DNA of 64,000 nt from Streptomonospora nanhaiensis (GCF_013410565.1 NZ_JACCFO010000001.1:4774001-4838000), one strand, 5' to 3'. Positions 37,943 through 49,576 are shown, numbered from the stretch's first letter. Made by a program: numbers and translations. The notes: generated by a model from the letters alone, not told the origin.

Positions 37943-39313
37943 ATGTCTGCACCCGGTTCCCCCGTTCCACCGACCACAGAGCCCCCCGCGCCTCGCGGGT
38001 CGTTCGCGAAGGTCGTCGTCTCCAGCCTCATCGGCACCACCGTGGAGTGGTACGACTTCTTCCTCTACGGATCGGCGGCCGCGCTCGTCTTCGGGGCCGT
38101 GTTCTTCCCGGAGTCCGACCCGCTGACCGGCATCCTGCTCGCCTTCGGCACCTACGCCATCGGGTTCGTCGCGCGCCCGCTCGGCGGGCTGGTGTTCGGC
38201 CACTACGGCGACCGCGTCGGCCGCAAGCGCCTGCTCGTGATCAGCCTCCTGCTGATGGGCGCCTCCACCTTCGCCATCGGCCTGCTGCCCGGCCACGCCA
38301 CCATCGGCGTGGCCGCGCCGCTGCTGCTGATCGCGCTGCGGCTGGTCCAGGGCTTCGCGCTGGGCGGCGAGTGGGGCGGGGCGGTGCTGCTGGTCTCCGA
38401 GCACGGCCACCCCCGGTGGCGCGGGTTCTGGGCGTCCTGGCCGCAGGCCGGGGTGCCCTGCGGCAACCTGCTGGCCACCGCCGTCCTGGCCGTGCTGGCC
38501 GCGACCATGGCCGACTCCGCGTTCGAGGCGTGGGGCTGGCGCATCCCGTTCCTGCTCTCGGGCGTACTCGTGCTCATCGGCCTCTACGTGCGTCTGGCGG
38601 TCGAGGAGTCCCCGGTCTTCCAGGCGGCGGCCCGCCGCGCCGAGGACGCCCGTGCGCGCGCCGGCGTCACCGAGCGCGCGCCCATCGTGGACGTGCTGCG
38701 CCGCCACTGGCGCGAGGTGCTGGTGGCCATGGGCGTGCGCCTGGCGGAGAACATCTCCTACTACGTCATCACCGCGTTCATCCTGGTCTACGCCGTGGAA
38801 GAGGCCGGGGTGGAGCGCGGTACCGTGCTCAACGCGCTGCTGGTCGCCTCGGCCGTGCAGCTCGTCGTCGTGCCGATCTGGGGCGCCCTGTCCGACAGGC
38901 TCGGCCGCCGTCCCGTCATCGCCTTCGGTGCCGTCAGCACGGGCCTGTGGGCGTTCGCGTTCTTCCCGATCATCGACGGCGGGGGCTTCGGCATGGTCCT
39001 GGCCGCCGCCGGGGTGGGCCTGGTGCTGCACGCCGCGATGTACGGCCCCCGGGCGGCGTTCTTCTCCGAGCTGTTCGGCACCCGCACGCGCTACTCGGGG
39101 GCGTCCATCGGCTACCAGCTCGCCTCCATCGCGGCGGGCGGCCTGGCCCCGCTGATCGCCACCTGGCTGCTGTCGCGGTTCGGGTCGGGCCTGCCGGTGT
39201 CGGTGTACGTGGCCGGGGCCTGCGTGCTCACCCTGGTGGCCGTGCTGGCCTCCCGCGAGACCCGGGGCCGCGACCTCGACGACGCGGTGGCGCCCGAGGC
39301 CGGGGTGCGCTGA
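37943..39313 (+). CDS. MHS-family MFS transporter (metabolite:H+ symporter)
   Basis: A 456-residue, 12-helix transporter. MHS hallmarks are GTTVEWYDFFLYGSAAALVFG in helix 1, the GHYGDRVGRKR loop, RLVQGFALGGEWGGAVLL in helix 4, and ESPVF behind helix 6. Relatives (ShiA, KgtP, ProP) import shikimate, alpha-ketoglutarate, citrate or proline/betaine with protons. The substrate here is open; the position after the hydroxybutyrate genes suggests a carboxylate. The ATG follows GGAAG; upstream frame extension is not conserved. Confidence 0.93.
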   Translation: MSAPGSPVPPTTEPPAPRGSFAKVVVSSLIGTTVEWYDFFLYGSAAALVFGAVFFPESDPLTGILLAFGTYAIGFVARPLGGLVFGHYGDRVGRKRLLVISLLLMGASTFAIGLLPGHATIGVAAPLLLIALRLVQGFALGGEWGGAVLLVSEHGHPRWRGFWASWPQAGVPCGNLLATAVLAVLAATMADSAFEAWGWRIPFLLSGVLVLIGLYVRLAVEESPVFQAAARRAEDARARAGVTERAPIVDVLRRHWREVLVAMGVRLAENISYYVITAFILVYAVEEAGVERGTVLNALLVASAVQLVVVPIWGALSDRLGRRPVIAFGAVSTGLWAFAFFPIIDGGGFGMVLAAAGVGLVLHAAMYGPRAAFFSELFGTRTRYSGASIGYQLASIAAGGLAPLIATWLLSRFGSGLPVSVYVAGACVLTLVAVLASRETRGRDLDDAVAPEAGVR

Positions 39314-39439
39314 CCTCTCCGGCGCCTCCGGGGGCGGTAGGGCAGCCCCCTCGTCCACGCGTCCCGGCGCCCCCCGCTACGCACCGCGCACCACCGCGGA
39401 TACGCAGCGCGGCCGACGCCCGTCCGGCCCCGTGCGGGC

Positions 39440-39445
39440 TAGTGT
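39440..39445 (+). promoter_or_regulatory. Leaderless -10 box of the DesK-type kinase gene
   Basis: TAGTGT ends 7 nt before GTG 39453, giving a leaderless transcript and deciding the start against the GTG seven codons earlier. Confidence 0.55.
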
Positions 39446-39452
39446 CGGGCGT

Positions 39453-40685
39453 GTGAACGGCGACGGAGGCAACGGGCACCCGGCGCCCCGGCGGCGGGGC
39501 GCCGGCCGCGTCCTGCTGCTCGACGTCCCCCTCGCGCTGGGCCTCGGCGCGGTGGCGCTCGCCGGGGTGCACGCCCAGGGCGCCTGGAGCGACCGCGCCC
39601 GTGGGCCGGACACCGCCGGCCCGCCCTGGGACGGCCCGCCGCCCGACTTCGAGCCGGTGCCCGCCGCCGTCTACGTCTGCGTCGCGGTGGTCGTCGGCGC
39701 GCTGGCCCTGCGCCGCCTCCACCCCCGGTCGGCCTTCGTGGCGGCGATGGCGGCCGTGGCCGTGGTCTTCGGCGTCCTGGGCTCGGGCGGCCCGATCGTC
39801 CTGGCGCCCATGCTGCTCCTCTACACGCTGGCCGTGCGGCTCCCGCCCCGGCGCTGGCTCCCGCTGACGGCCATGGGGGTCCCCGTCTTCCTCGCCCTGC
39901 GCCTGGACCAGCCCTACCTGGGGCTGGCCTCCGCCCAGGCGGTGGCCGACCTGTTCGTCGCCCTGGGCCTGCTGCTGGGGCCCGCCGCGCTGGGCGTCAT
40001 CGTGCGCTCCCGGCGCGAGAACGCGCGCCGCGAGCGCGCCCAGGAGCTGAGCCGCTCGGTCTACGAGGAGCGGCTGCGCATCGCCCGCGAGGTGCACGAC
40101 GTCGTGGGGCACAGCCTGTCGGTCATCAACATGCAGGCCGGGGTGGCCCTGCACGTGCTGGAGAAGCGGCCCGAGCGCGCCCAGCCCGCGCTGGAGGCCA
40201 TCCGCCAGACCAGCAAGGACGCCCTGGAGGAGCTGCGCGGCACGCTCGCCGTGTTCCGCACCCCCGAGGGCGGCGCTCCCGGCGACACCCGCGAACCCCC
40301 GCCCGGCCTGGACCGGCTGGACGACCTGGTCGCGGGCATCGCCTCGGCCGGGCGGCCCGTGGAGGTCCGCGTCGAGGGGGAGCGCGCCGCGCTCCCGGCG
40401 GCGGTCGACCACGCGGCCTACCGCATCGTCCAGGAGGCGCTGACCAACGTGGTGCGCCACGCCGGCGGCGCCGGCGCCACCGTCGTCATCGGCTACCGGC
40501 CCAAGGAGGTCACCGTGGAGATCACCGACACCGGCCCGGCCCGCCCGGGTGCGGCACCGGCCGAAGGCGGCGGGATCGCCGGGATGCGCGAGCGCGCCCG
40601 CGCCGTCGGCGGGCGGCTGGCGGCGGGGCCGCGCCCCGAGGGCGGGTTCGCCGTGCGCGCCGAGCTGCCGCGGGGTGAGCGATGA
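39453..40685 (+). CDS. Sensor histidine kinase, DesK/NarX-like (HisKA_3)
   Basis: A 410-residue kinase. The N-terminal half has five or six membrane helices (about 20-190) without a large sensor loop. The HisKA_3 His is in RIAREVHDVVGHSLSVINMQAGVAL (about 213-237), and the HATPase domain (about 310-405) has EALTNVVRHAGG and a shortened D-x-G region (ITDTGPARPG). It forms a pair with the following LuxR-type regulator; the stop and start overlap (ATGA). The stimulus is unknown; this arrangement often senses membrane state. Confidence 0.93.
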   Translation: MNGDGGNGHPAPRRRGAGRVLLLDVPLALGLGAVALAGVHAQGAWSDRARGPDTAGPPWDGPPPDFEPVPAAVYVCVAVVVGALALRRLHPRSAFVAAMAAVAVVFGVLGSGGPIVLAPMLLLYTLAVRLPPRRWLPLTAMGVPVFLALRLDQPYLGLASAQAVADLFVALGLLLGPAALGVIVRSRRENARRERAQELSRSVYEERLRIAREVHDVVGHSLSVINMQAGVALHVLEKRPERAQPALEAIRQTSKDALEELRGTLAVFRTPEGGAPGDTREPPPGLDRLDDLVAGIASAGRPVEVRVEGERAALPAAVDHAAYRIVQEALTNVVRHAGGAGATVVIGYRPKEVTVEITDTGPARPGAAPAEGGGIAGMRERARAVGGRLAAGPRPEGGFAVRAELPRGER

Positions 40686-41338
40686 CGGCCGTGCGCGTGG
40701 GGATCGTCGACGACCAGGCGCTCGTGCGGATGGGCCTGCGCGTGCTGATCGAGGCCGAGGACGACCTGGAGGCGGTCGGCGAGGCCGCCGACGGCCGCGA
40801 GGCGGTCGAGCTGGTCCGCCGCGAGCACCCCGACGTGCTGCTGATGGACGTGCGCATGCCGGTGATGGACGGCATCGCCGCGCTGCGCGAGATCGCCGCC
40901 GACGACCGGCTCGCCGCCACGCGCGTGGTGGTGCTGACCACCTTCGAGCTGGACGAGTACGTGTTCGACGCGCTGCGCGCCGGTGCGGCGGGCTTCCTCA
41001 TCAAGGACAGCGAGCCCACCGAGCTGCTGCGCGCGATCCGGCTGGCCGCCGCCGGGGAGTCGCTGCTGTCGCCGTCGGTGACCCGCAGCGTGATCTCCAC
41101 CTTCGTCTCCCGCGCGCCCCACAGCGCCCCGCGCCCACAGCTGCGCGAGCTGACCGAGCGCGAGCGGGAGGTGCTGGCGCTGGTCGGCGAGGGCCTGTCC
41201 AACGCCGAGATCGCCGAGCGGCTGGTGGTCAGCCCGGCCACCGCGCGCACCCACGTCAGCCGCGCCATGGTCAAGCTGCACGCGCGCGACCGCGCCCAGC
41301 TGGTGGTCATCGCCTACCGCGCGGGCCTGGTGCGCTGA
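40682..41338 (+). CDS. NarL/LuxR-family response regulator
   Basis: A 218-residue regulator. The receiver (about 5-120) has VDDQ, the phospho-Asp in LLMDVRMPVMDG, Thr in VVVLTTFELDEY and Lys in GFLIKDS. The LuxR helix-turn-helix (about 150-212) reads LTEREREVLALVGEGLSNAEIAERLVVSPATARTHVSRAMVKL. ATG overlaps the kinase stop. It is the partner of the DesK-like kinase; targets are unknown. The gene ends 116 nt before lon. Confidence 0.95.
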   Translation: MTAVRVGIVDDQALVRMGLRVLIEAEDDLEAVGEAADGREAVELVRREHPDVLLMDVRMPVMDGIAALREIAADDRLAATRVVVLTTFELDEYVFDALRAGAAGFLIKDSEPTELLRAIRLAAAGESLLSPSVTRSVISTFVSRAPHSAPRPQLRELTEREREVLALVGEGLSNAEIAERLVVSPATARTHVSRAMVKLHARDRAQLVVIAYRAGLVR

Positions 41339-41422
41339 GCCCGCGCGGGGCCGCCCGCCGGGCCCGGACCCGCATCGCTCACGGCGAACACGATGCGGGG
41401 AACAAACCCGGACTCTCGTTTA

Positions 41423-41441
41423 TTGAGTGTTAGTGACTCAA
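41423..41441 (+). promoter_or_regulatory. HAIR operator (HspR-binding) before lon
   Basis: TTGAGT-N7-ACTCAA is the core of the HAIR element (consensus CTTGAGT-N7-ACTCAAG) recognised by the heat-shock repressor HspR, which is known to control lon in Streptomyces. It lies directly before the AAGGAGG site of lon, so a repressor here would block transcription. Confidence 0.88.
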
Positions 41442-41454
41442 CAAGGAGGGTCTG

Positions 41455-43866
<2,412 letters not shown>

Positions 43867-43878
43867 CCGCCGGACCCA

Positions 43879-43910
43879 GAGGGGCCGTCCCGTGCGAGGG
43901 GCGGCCCCTC
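43879..43910 (+). terminator. Terminator of lon
   Basis: GAGGGGCCG (43879-43887) and CGGCCCCTC (43902-43910): a perfect 9-bp stem 13 nt behind the lon stop. Confidence 0.75.
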
Positions 43911-44013
43911 CCGTGTGTCCGCACCCCGGCCGCACGGTCACCCGAAGCGGTCAGGCCCTGCGGCTGGACGACCCCGCACACGCCGTGGCATAGAGCGGGC
44001 CGCGAGCCCCACC

Positions 44014-44051
44014 CCACGGCCTCCCGGACCGCACGGTTCGTGAGGCCGTGG
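44014..44051. repeat. Inverted repeat in the lon-kinase spacer
   Basis: CCACGGCCTC (44014-44023) and GAGGCCGTGG (44042-44051), a perfect 10-bp dyad around an 18-nt loop that can itself pair CCG/CGG. No gene lies in the 468-nt spacer, which also has the TACGAT box (44250-44255) of the following kinase gene. Role unknown. Confidence 0.5.
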
Positions 44052-44334
44052 CGGACGTGCTCTCGGGCGCGGCGGGCCGCCTCGTCCGAGGGCCACGCGG
44101 AGGAGGCCGCCGTCGCCGAGGGCTCCGACGAGGGGCGGCCTCGGTGGTGCTCAGCACCGACGCCGCCCACCCCGGCCACCGGCCACGCGGGGCCGTGCGG
44201 GCGGGTTGCGATCCGGTGACGGGAGGTGTGCGCCCCGATCCGGCGTGGCTACGATGAGGGCGCCTCGCCCGCCAAGGCGGGGAAGGGCCGCGCCCCGGGG
44301 CCGGCACCGGCGCCCGGGAAGGGGGACTGACGGC

Positions 44335-46389
44335 GTGGAGCCGCTGGAGCCGTCCGACCCCGCGCGCATCGGCGCCTTCCGCCTCACCCACCGCCTGGGC
44401 GAGGGCGGGATGGGCCGGGTCTACCTCGCCCGCACCGCCTCCGGCCGCCAGGTCGCCGTCAAGGTCATCCGCTCCGGCCTGGTGCAGGACAGCGGGTTCC
44501 GCGCCCGCTTCGCCCGCGAGGTCGACGCCGCGCGCCGGGTGGGCGGGTTCCACACCGCCTCGGTCGTGGACGCCGACCTGTCGGCCGCGCCGCCCTGGAT
44601 CGCCACCGCCTACATCGCCGGCCCAACGCTCTACCGGCGGGTCCGCGAGCACGGCCCCATCGCGCCGCCCGCGCTGCACGTCCTGGCCGTCGGGCTGGCC
44701 GAAGGTCTCCAGGCGATCCACGCGTGCGGGCTGGTGCACCGCGACCTCAAGCCGGGCAACGTCATCATGACCCACGACGGGCCGCGCATCATCGACTTCG
44801 GGATCGCCCGGCCGCTGGGCGCCGACACCCTCACCGGCAACGAGTCCGTGGTGGGGACCCTGCCCTACATGTCGCCGGAGCAGGTCGACGGCTCCGGCGT
44901 GGGCCCGGCCTCCGACCTGTTCTCGCTGGGGACCGTGCTGGCCTTCGCCGCCACCGGGGCCAACCCGTTCAAGGCGCCCACCATGGCCGAGACCGTCCAC
45001 CGCCTCACCGGGCCGCCGCCCGACCTCGGCGGCGTCGATCCCGTCACGCGGGAGTTGATCGCCGACTGCTGGAACCGCGACCCCGGCGCGCGGCCCACCC
45101 CCGACGCCATCCTCACCCGCTTCGCCGAGGGCGTCCTGCGGGACTCCGGGGCCGGGCCGGGCGCCGGCGGGCCCGGCGGACCGGCCGCGCGCGGCGCGGG
45201 CGGACCCTCCGGCGGCGCTGAGGCCCCCGGTGCCCGGCCTGACGAGGCGCCGCCCCCCGTGACAGCGGCACCCGCCGCAACCGAGCGGATTCTGGACGCG
45301 GCCACCCCGCGCCGCGACCCGCACCCGCGCCGCCCGCCGGTGTGGCTGCTCGTGGGCGCCGGCGCCATGGTGGCGGCGCTCGTGGTGGCGACGGGCGCGG
45401 TGTGGGGCGTCAGCCTGCTGCTCGGGGCCGAGGCCGCAGAGGGGGAGGGCGGCGCCACCACGGGCGAGGGCGGCGCGGCCGGCGCCTCCGTCCGCTTCCC
45501 TCCGGGGCCCACCCCCACGCCGCAGGGCGAGGGCGGAGAGGTGCGGACGGTGGCGGTCGGGCCCGGCGGGACCATCGCGGCGGGCGGCGACGACCTGGCG
45601 TTCAGCCTGTGGGACGCCGCGACCGGGGAGCCGGTCACCACGGTCAACGGCGGCTTCCACGTGGACGCACTGGCGTTCAGCCCGGACGGCGGCCTGCTCG
45701 CCGTGGGCGGCAGCTACACCGACGTCGTCCTGTGGGACCCCCAGACCGAGGAGAACGTCGCCACACTCGGCTCCACGGCGACCGAGATCGCGTTCAGCCC
45801 GGACGGCCGGACGGTCGCCACGGCCATCGGCGCCACACGGCTGTGGGACGTCGAGACCGGTGAGCAGACCGCCACCCTGGACGAGGCCGACAACGACGTG
45901 ATGGTGACCGCGCTGGCGTTCAGCCCCGACGGCGCCACCGTCGCCACCGCCGAGGGCGAGGGGCCCGTCCGCCTGTGGGACGCCGAGACGGGCGAGGAGA
46001 CCGCCGCCTTCGAGCACGACGACTACGTGTTCTCGCTGGCGTTCAGCCCCGACGGCGCCGTGCTGGCCGCCGGCACCGAGACGGAGGCCGAGCAGGGCGC
46101 CGTACTCCTGTGGGACGCTGAGTCGGGCGAGGAGGAGTCCGAGCTGCACCACGACGGCCGGGTGGATTCGGTGGCGTTCCACCCCGACGGCGGGATGCTC
46201 GCGAGCGGCGGCGCCGATATCGCGGTGTGGGACACGGGGACCGGAAGGCCGATCGCCGAACACCTGGCCGGCGGCACCTGGACGCGCTCGGTGGCCTTCA
46301 GCCCCGACGGCACCGTCCTGGCCGCCGGAGGCGAGGACGGCATCGTGCGGACGTGGGGCGTGGAGGCCGCCGGGACCGCTACGGACTAG
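44335..46389 (+). CDS. Receptor-type Ser/Thr kinase with extracellular WD40 repeats
   Basis: A 684-residue protein. The kinase domain is at about 12-270 (RLGEGGMGRVYLA, VAVKVI, HRDLKPGNVI, DFGIARPLG, GTLPYMSPEQ). A Pro/Ala-rich linker leads to a membrane helix (about 342-366). Six to seven WD40-like repeats (about 400-680) follow outside, each with the pattern ALAFSPDG...VRLWDAETGE. The propeller probably binds a ligand or scaffold and drives autophosphorylation. GTG with GAAGGGGGA is chosen; the frame is open 43 codons upstream but non-conserved. TACGAT at 44250 fits as the -10 box. Confidence 0.92.
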   Translation: MEPLEPSDPARIGAFRLTHRLGEGGMGRVYLARTASGRQVAVKVIRSGLVQDSGFRARFAREVDAARRVGGFHTASVVDADLSAAPPWIATAYIAGPTLYRRVREHGPIAPPALHVLAVGLAEGLQAIHACGLVHRDLKPGNVIMTHDGPRIIDFGIARPLGADTLTGNESVVGTLPYMSPEQVDGSGVGPASDLFSLGTVLAFAATGANPFKAPTMAETVHRLTGPPPDLGGVDPVTRELIADCWNRDPGARPTPDAILTRFAEGVLRDSGAGPGAGGPGGPAARGAGGPSGGAEAPGARPDEAPPPVTAAPAATERILDAATPRRDPHPRRPPVWLLVGAGAMVAALVVATGAVWGVSLLLGAEAAEGEGGATTGEGGAAGASVRFPPGPTPTPQGEGGEVRTVAVGPGGTIAAGGDDLAFSLWDAATGEPVTTVNGGFHVDALAFSPDGGLLAVGGSYTDVVLWDPQTEENVATLGSTATEIAFSPDGRTVATAIGATRLWDVETGEQTATLDEADNDVMVTALAFSPDGATVATAEGEGPVRLWDAETGEETAAFEHDDYVFSLAFSPDGAVLAAGTETEAEQGAVLLWDAESGEEESELHHDGRVDSVAFHPDGGMLASGGADIAVWDTGTGRPIAEHLAGGTWTRSVAFSPDGTVLAAGGEDGIVRTWGVEAAGTATD

Positions 46390-46478
46390 CGCCCGGCCGG
46401 CCCCGGCCCGGCGGCACCTCTGCCGCTCCCCGCCTCCGCTCCCGCCGCGCGCCGCGCCGGGTGGGGGCGGGCGCTGGC

Positions 46479-46484
46479 TACCGT
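46479..46484 (+). promoter_or_regulatory. Leaderless -10 box of the oxidoreductase gene
   Basis: TACCGT ends 7 nt before ATG 46492; no ribosome-binding site lies between them, so the transcript is probably leaderless. Confidence 0.55.
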
Positions 46485-46491
46485 GGGGGTC

Positions 46492-47586
46492 ATGACCTCT
46501 GCGCACGACGCTGAACGAGAACTGCACGTCGCCGTCATCGGGTACGGCAAGGGCGGCGAGGTGTTCCACGCCCCGCTGATCGACACCACCCCGGGGCTGC
46601 GCCTGTCGGCTGTGGTCACGGGCAACCCCGAGCGGCAGGCGGCGGTGCGGTCGCGGTACCCGCACACCGAGGTGGTCGGCTCGGCCGAGGAGCTGTGGCG
46701 GCGCGGCGGCGACATCGACATCGCGGTGGTCACCACGCCCAACGAGACGCACGTGCCGCTGGCGCGCGCCGCGCTGGAGGCGGGGTTCGCCGTGGTCGTG
46801 GACAAGCCGTTCGCGCTGCGGGCGGCCGACGCGCGCGAGCTGGTGGCCCTGGCCGAGCGGCTGGGGCGGGTGCTGACCGTCTACCAGAACCGGCGCTGGG
46901 ACTCCGACTTCCTGACCCTGTGGAAGCTCATCGACGAGGGCGCGCTGGGCCGCGTGCACCGGTTCGAGTCCCGGTTCGAGCGGTGGCGGCCCGAGGCCAA
47001 GGGCACCTGGCGCGACAGCGGCGACCCCGACACCGGCGCAGGGATTCTCTACGACCTCGGCCCCCACCTCATCGACCAGGCCGTCAACCTGTTCGGACCG
47101 GTCGAGGCGGTCTACGCCGAGCTGGACGCCCGCCGGGGCGCGCCCGCCGACGACGACTCCTTCCTGGCCCTCACCCACGCCGGGGGCGTGCGCTCCCACC
47201 TGTGGATGAGCGCGGTCGCCGCCCGGCTCGGGCCGCGCTTCCGGGTGCTGGGCGACCGGGCGGCCTTCACGATCCACGGGCTGGACGGCCAGGAGGACCG
47301 GCTGGGGCGCGGCGAGCGCCCCGACGCCCCCGACTGGGGCGTGGAGCCGGAGGCGGCGTGGGGCCGCGTGGGCACCGACGACGACCCGCGCCCGGTGCCC
47401 AGCGAACGCGGCGCCTACCCCGCCTTCTACGCCGCCGTGCGCGACGCGGTGGGCGAGGGCGAGCCGGTGCCGGTGGAGCCGCACGAGGTGGTGCACGGGC
47501 TGGAGGTCATCGAGGCGGCGCGGCACAGCGCCCGCACGGGCCAGGTGGTACGGGTGGGCGCCGCTCCCGGCTCACCTTCCAACTGA
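46492..47586 (+). CDS. Gfo/Idh/MocA-family NAD(P)-dependent oxidoreductase
   Basis: A 364-residue enzyme with an N-terminal Rossmann domain (VAVIGYGKGGEVFHAPLI, about 12-30) including the conserved EKP-like VVDKPFALRAADARELV (about 105-120), and a C-terminal domain with WRDSGDPDTGAGILYDLGPHLIDQAVNLFG, the His of the catalytic region. This branch resembles YdgJ/scyllo-inositol dehydrogenase-type proteins; substrates are sugars or polyols. Its end overlaps by 15 nt with the convergent TetR gene. Confidence 0.94.
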   Translation: MTSAHDAERELHVAVIGYGKGGEVFHAPLIDTTPGLRLSAVVTGNPERQAAVRSRYPHTEVVGSAEELWRRGGDIDIAVVTTPNETHVPLARAALEAGFAVVVDKPFALRAADARELVALAERLGRVLTVYQNRRWDSDFLTLWKLIDEGALGRVHRFESRFERWRPEAKGTWRDSGDPDTGAGILYDLGPHLIDQAVNLFGPVEAVYAELDARRGAPADDDSFLALTHAGGVRSHLWMSAVAARLGPRFRVLGDRAAFTIHGLDGQEDRLGRGERPDAPDWGVEPEAAWGRVGTDDDPRPVPSERGAYPAFYAAVRDAVGEGEPVPVEPHEVVHGLEVIEAARHSARTGQVVRVGAAPGSPSN

Positions 47587-48267
47587 TTCGTTGGAATCCG
47601 GGGTGCCGTCCTCGGTCGCCGACGCTCCGGCGGCGGCCGAGGCGCCCGGCGCCTCGGCCGCGCCCGCGGCGCCGCGGGCGCCCACCGCGCCCGCCACGGC
47701 GGCGTTGGCCATCGCCACGATGTGGGCGCGCAGTTCGGCGCGCCCGGCCGGGGTGAGCGCGCGCGGCCCGATCACCAGGCGCGCCATCTGCGGCATCGCG
47801 AACGGCCAGGTGCCCAGGCCCAGCAGGCACAGCAGGGTCATGGCCGCCGCGCTGTCGGGCTCCACCCCGGCGCTGCGCGCCAGCGCCAGGACCTTGCTGG
47901 CGTAGACGTCGGCCCGCGCGGTGTCGTCGGGCAGCGGGCGGTCCTCGAAGTACAGCGCCTCCCACATCATCAGCCGCACCATCGTGCGGTTGGCCGCGTG
48001 GGAGTCGAACAGCCGGCCCACCCACTCGCCGACGTCCTCGTCGGGGGTGGGCAGGGTGGCCGCGTGCTCGGCCTTGACCGCCTCCAGCACCGCCTGGAAC
48101 AGCTTCTCCTTGCTGCCGAAGTGGCCGTAGACGCGTTCCTTGTTCACACCCGCGCTCTCGGCGATGCGGTCGATGCGGCCGCCCGCGATCCCGTGCTCGG
48201 CGAACTCCGCGCGCCCCGCCTCCAGCAGTTTGCGGCGGGTGGCGGCGCTGTCCCGTGGTGCCATCAT
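47572..48267 (-). CDS. TetR-family transcriptional regulator
   Basis: A 231-residue repressor. The helix-turn-helix is near residues 8-55 (ATRRKLLEAGRAEFAEHGIAGGRIDRIAESAGVNKERVYGHFGSKEKLF); the C-terminal part is alpha-helical and ends in a long Ala/Gly tail. Several ATGs lie close together (48276, 48267, 48264); 48267 is used. It is divergent from the broken MFS gene, and two dyads lie between them, the standard layout of a self-regulated efflux pump repressor. Confidence 0.9.
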   Translation of the reverse strand: MMAPRDSAATRRKLLEAGRAEFAEHGIAGGRIDRIAESAGVNKERVYGHFGSKEKLFQAVLEAVKAEHAATLPTPDEDVGEWVGRLFDSHAANRTMVRLMMWEALYFEDRPLPDDTARADVYASKVLALARSAGVEPDSAAAMTLLCLLGLGTWPFAMPQMARLVIGPRALTPAGRAELRAHIVAMANAAVAGAVGARGAAGAAEAPGASAAAGASATEDGTPDSNESVGR

Positions 48268-48283
48268 GCCGCCCATCATAGGC

Positions 48284-48309
48284 CAGTTGACATCCAACTG
48301 TTTGGTTGG
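48284..48309. promoter_or_regulatory. Operator dyads between tetR and the MFS gene
   Basis: CAGTTG-ACATC-CAACTG (48284-48300) and overlapping CCAAC...GTTGG (48294-48309). They sit between the divergent starts, directly before TTTATAT (possible -10 box) of the MFS gene. Confidence 0.65.
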
Positions 48310-48322
48310 TTTATATGGGGCC

Positions 48323-49576
48323 ATGCTCAACCAGACACGCCCGCCGGCGCCTCCCGCCGGCGGCGCGGCCCCGACCGCGCCCGCCTCCGCCGCGCCGGCC
48401 GCCGCGCGCATCCTGCCGTAGGTCCTGGTCATCGCGGCCGCCGCGCTGGTCATCACCGGCCAGCTCTACCTGGCCCTGCCCCTCCTGGCGCCCATCGCCG
48501 CCGACACCGGCGCGAGCACCGCCACCGTCAGCTGGACCGTCACCGCCTTCGGCGCCGCCTACGCCCTGGGCTTCCTCGTTTTCGGGCCGCTCGTACCGCG
48601 GATCGGCCACCGCCGGCTCATCGCGGTCGGGCTGGCCGCCACCGCCCTGTTCGCCGCGGTCACCGCCCTCATGCCCACCGCCGAGACCGTGATCGCCGCC
48701 CGCGTGCTCCAGGGCTGCGCCGCGGCCACGTTCGCGCCCACCGCCATCGGCTACCTCACCCGCACCATCCCCGCGCACCGCCGGGCGCACGCCTTCACCG
48801 CTCTGACCAGCGCGTTCCTGGCCTCGGCCGTGGTGGCGCAGGTGGCCGCCCAGTTCATCGCCGACCGCTGGGGGTGGTCGGCCGCCTTCCTCGCCTCGGC
48901 GGTGGTCACCGCGGGGGTCGCCGTGCTGGCGCGCGTGGTCCTGGTGCCCGACCGGCGCGACGGCGCGACCCCGCTCGCCGAGGCCTACCGCGGCCTGCTC
49001 AGGGCGGCGCTGCTGCCCCGGCTGCTGCCCTTCTTCCTGATCGCGCTGACCCTGCTCTTCGGCTTCGTGGGCGTGTACGCCGCCGTTCGGCCCACCAACC
49101 CGCTGGGCGTGGCGGGCGACGCCGGTGCCCTGCTCACCCTGCGCGCGACCGGACTGCCCGCCATCCTGCTCGCGCCGCTGGCCATGCCGCTGCTGGCGCG
49201 CCTGGCGCCGCTGCACCGGCTGGTCGTGAGCACGGCCGCGGCGGCGCTGTTCATCGGGGCCGCGGCCGCCTCGGTGCCCGCGGTGGGCTCGGTCGGGCTG
49301 TTCACCCTGCTGCTGGCGGGCTTCGTGTTCGCCAGCGCCGTGGCCCTGCCCGCGGCGATGCAGGCCACCACGGCCGCCGCGGGGGCCGAGCACCTGGCGG
49401 GTGCCAACGCGATGTACGGGTTCTGGCTCTACATCGGCTCCAGCGCGGCGGCACCCGCCGTGGCCGGGGCGGTCGGGCTCGGGTTCACCGGTCTGGGCGC
49501 GGTGTTCGCCGCCGTGCTGCTGGCCGGCTCGGCCGCGGCCCTGGGAGCGGCGCTCCTGGCGCGGCGCGCCGGGTAG
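48323..49576 (+). pseudogene. MFS transporter gene interrupted by an in-frame TAG
   Basis: ATG 48323 opens a 32-codon cytosolic leader (MLNQTRPPAPPAGGAAP...ARILP), then TAG at 48419-48421. The same frame continues without a shift for 385 codons as an MFS protein: helix 1 VLVIAAAALVITGQLYLALPLL directly after the stop, the GPLVPRIGHRR loop, RVLQGCAAATFAPTAIGYL in helix 4 and further helices to 49576. No ATG, GTG or TTG lies between the stop and ATG 48671, which is too late to include the first helices. A recent nonsense mutation, a sequencing error or read-through are the choices. The family resembles YnfM-type efflux. Confidence 0.82.
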
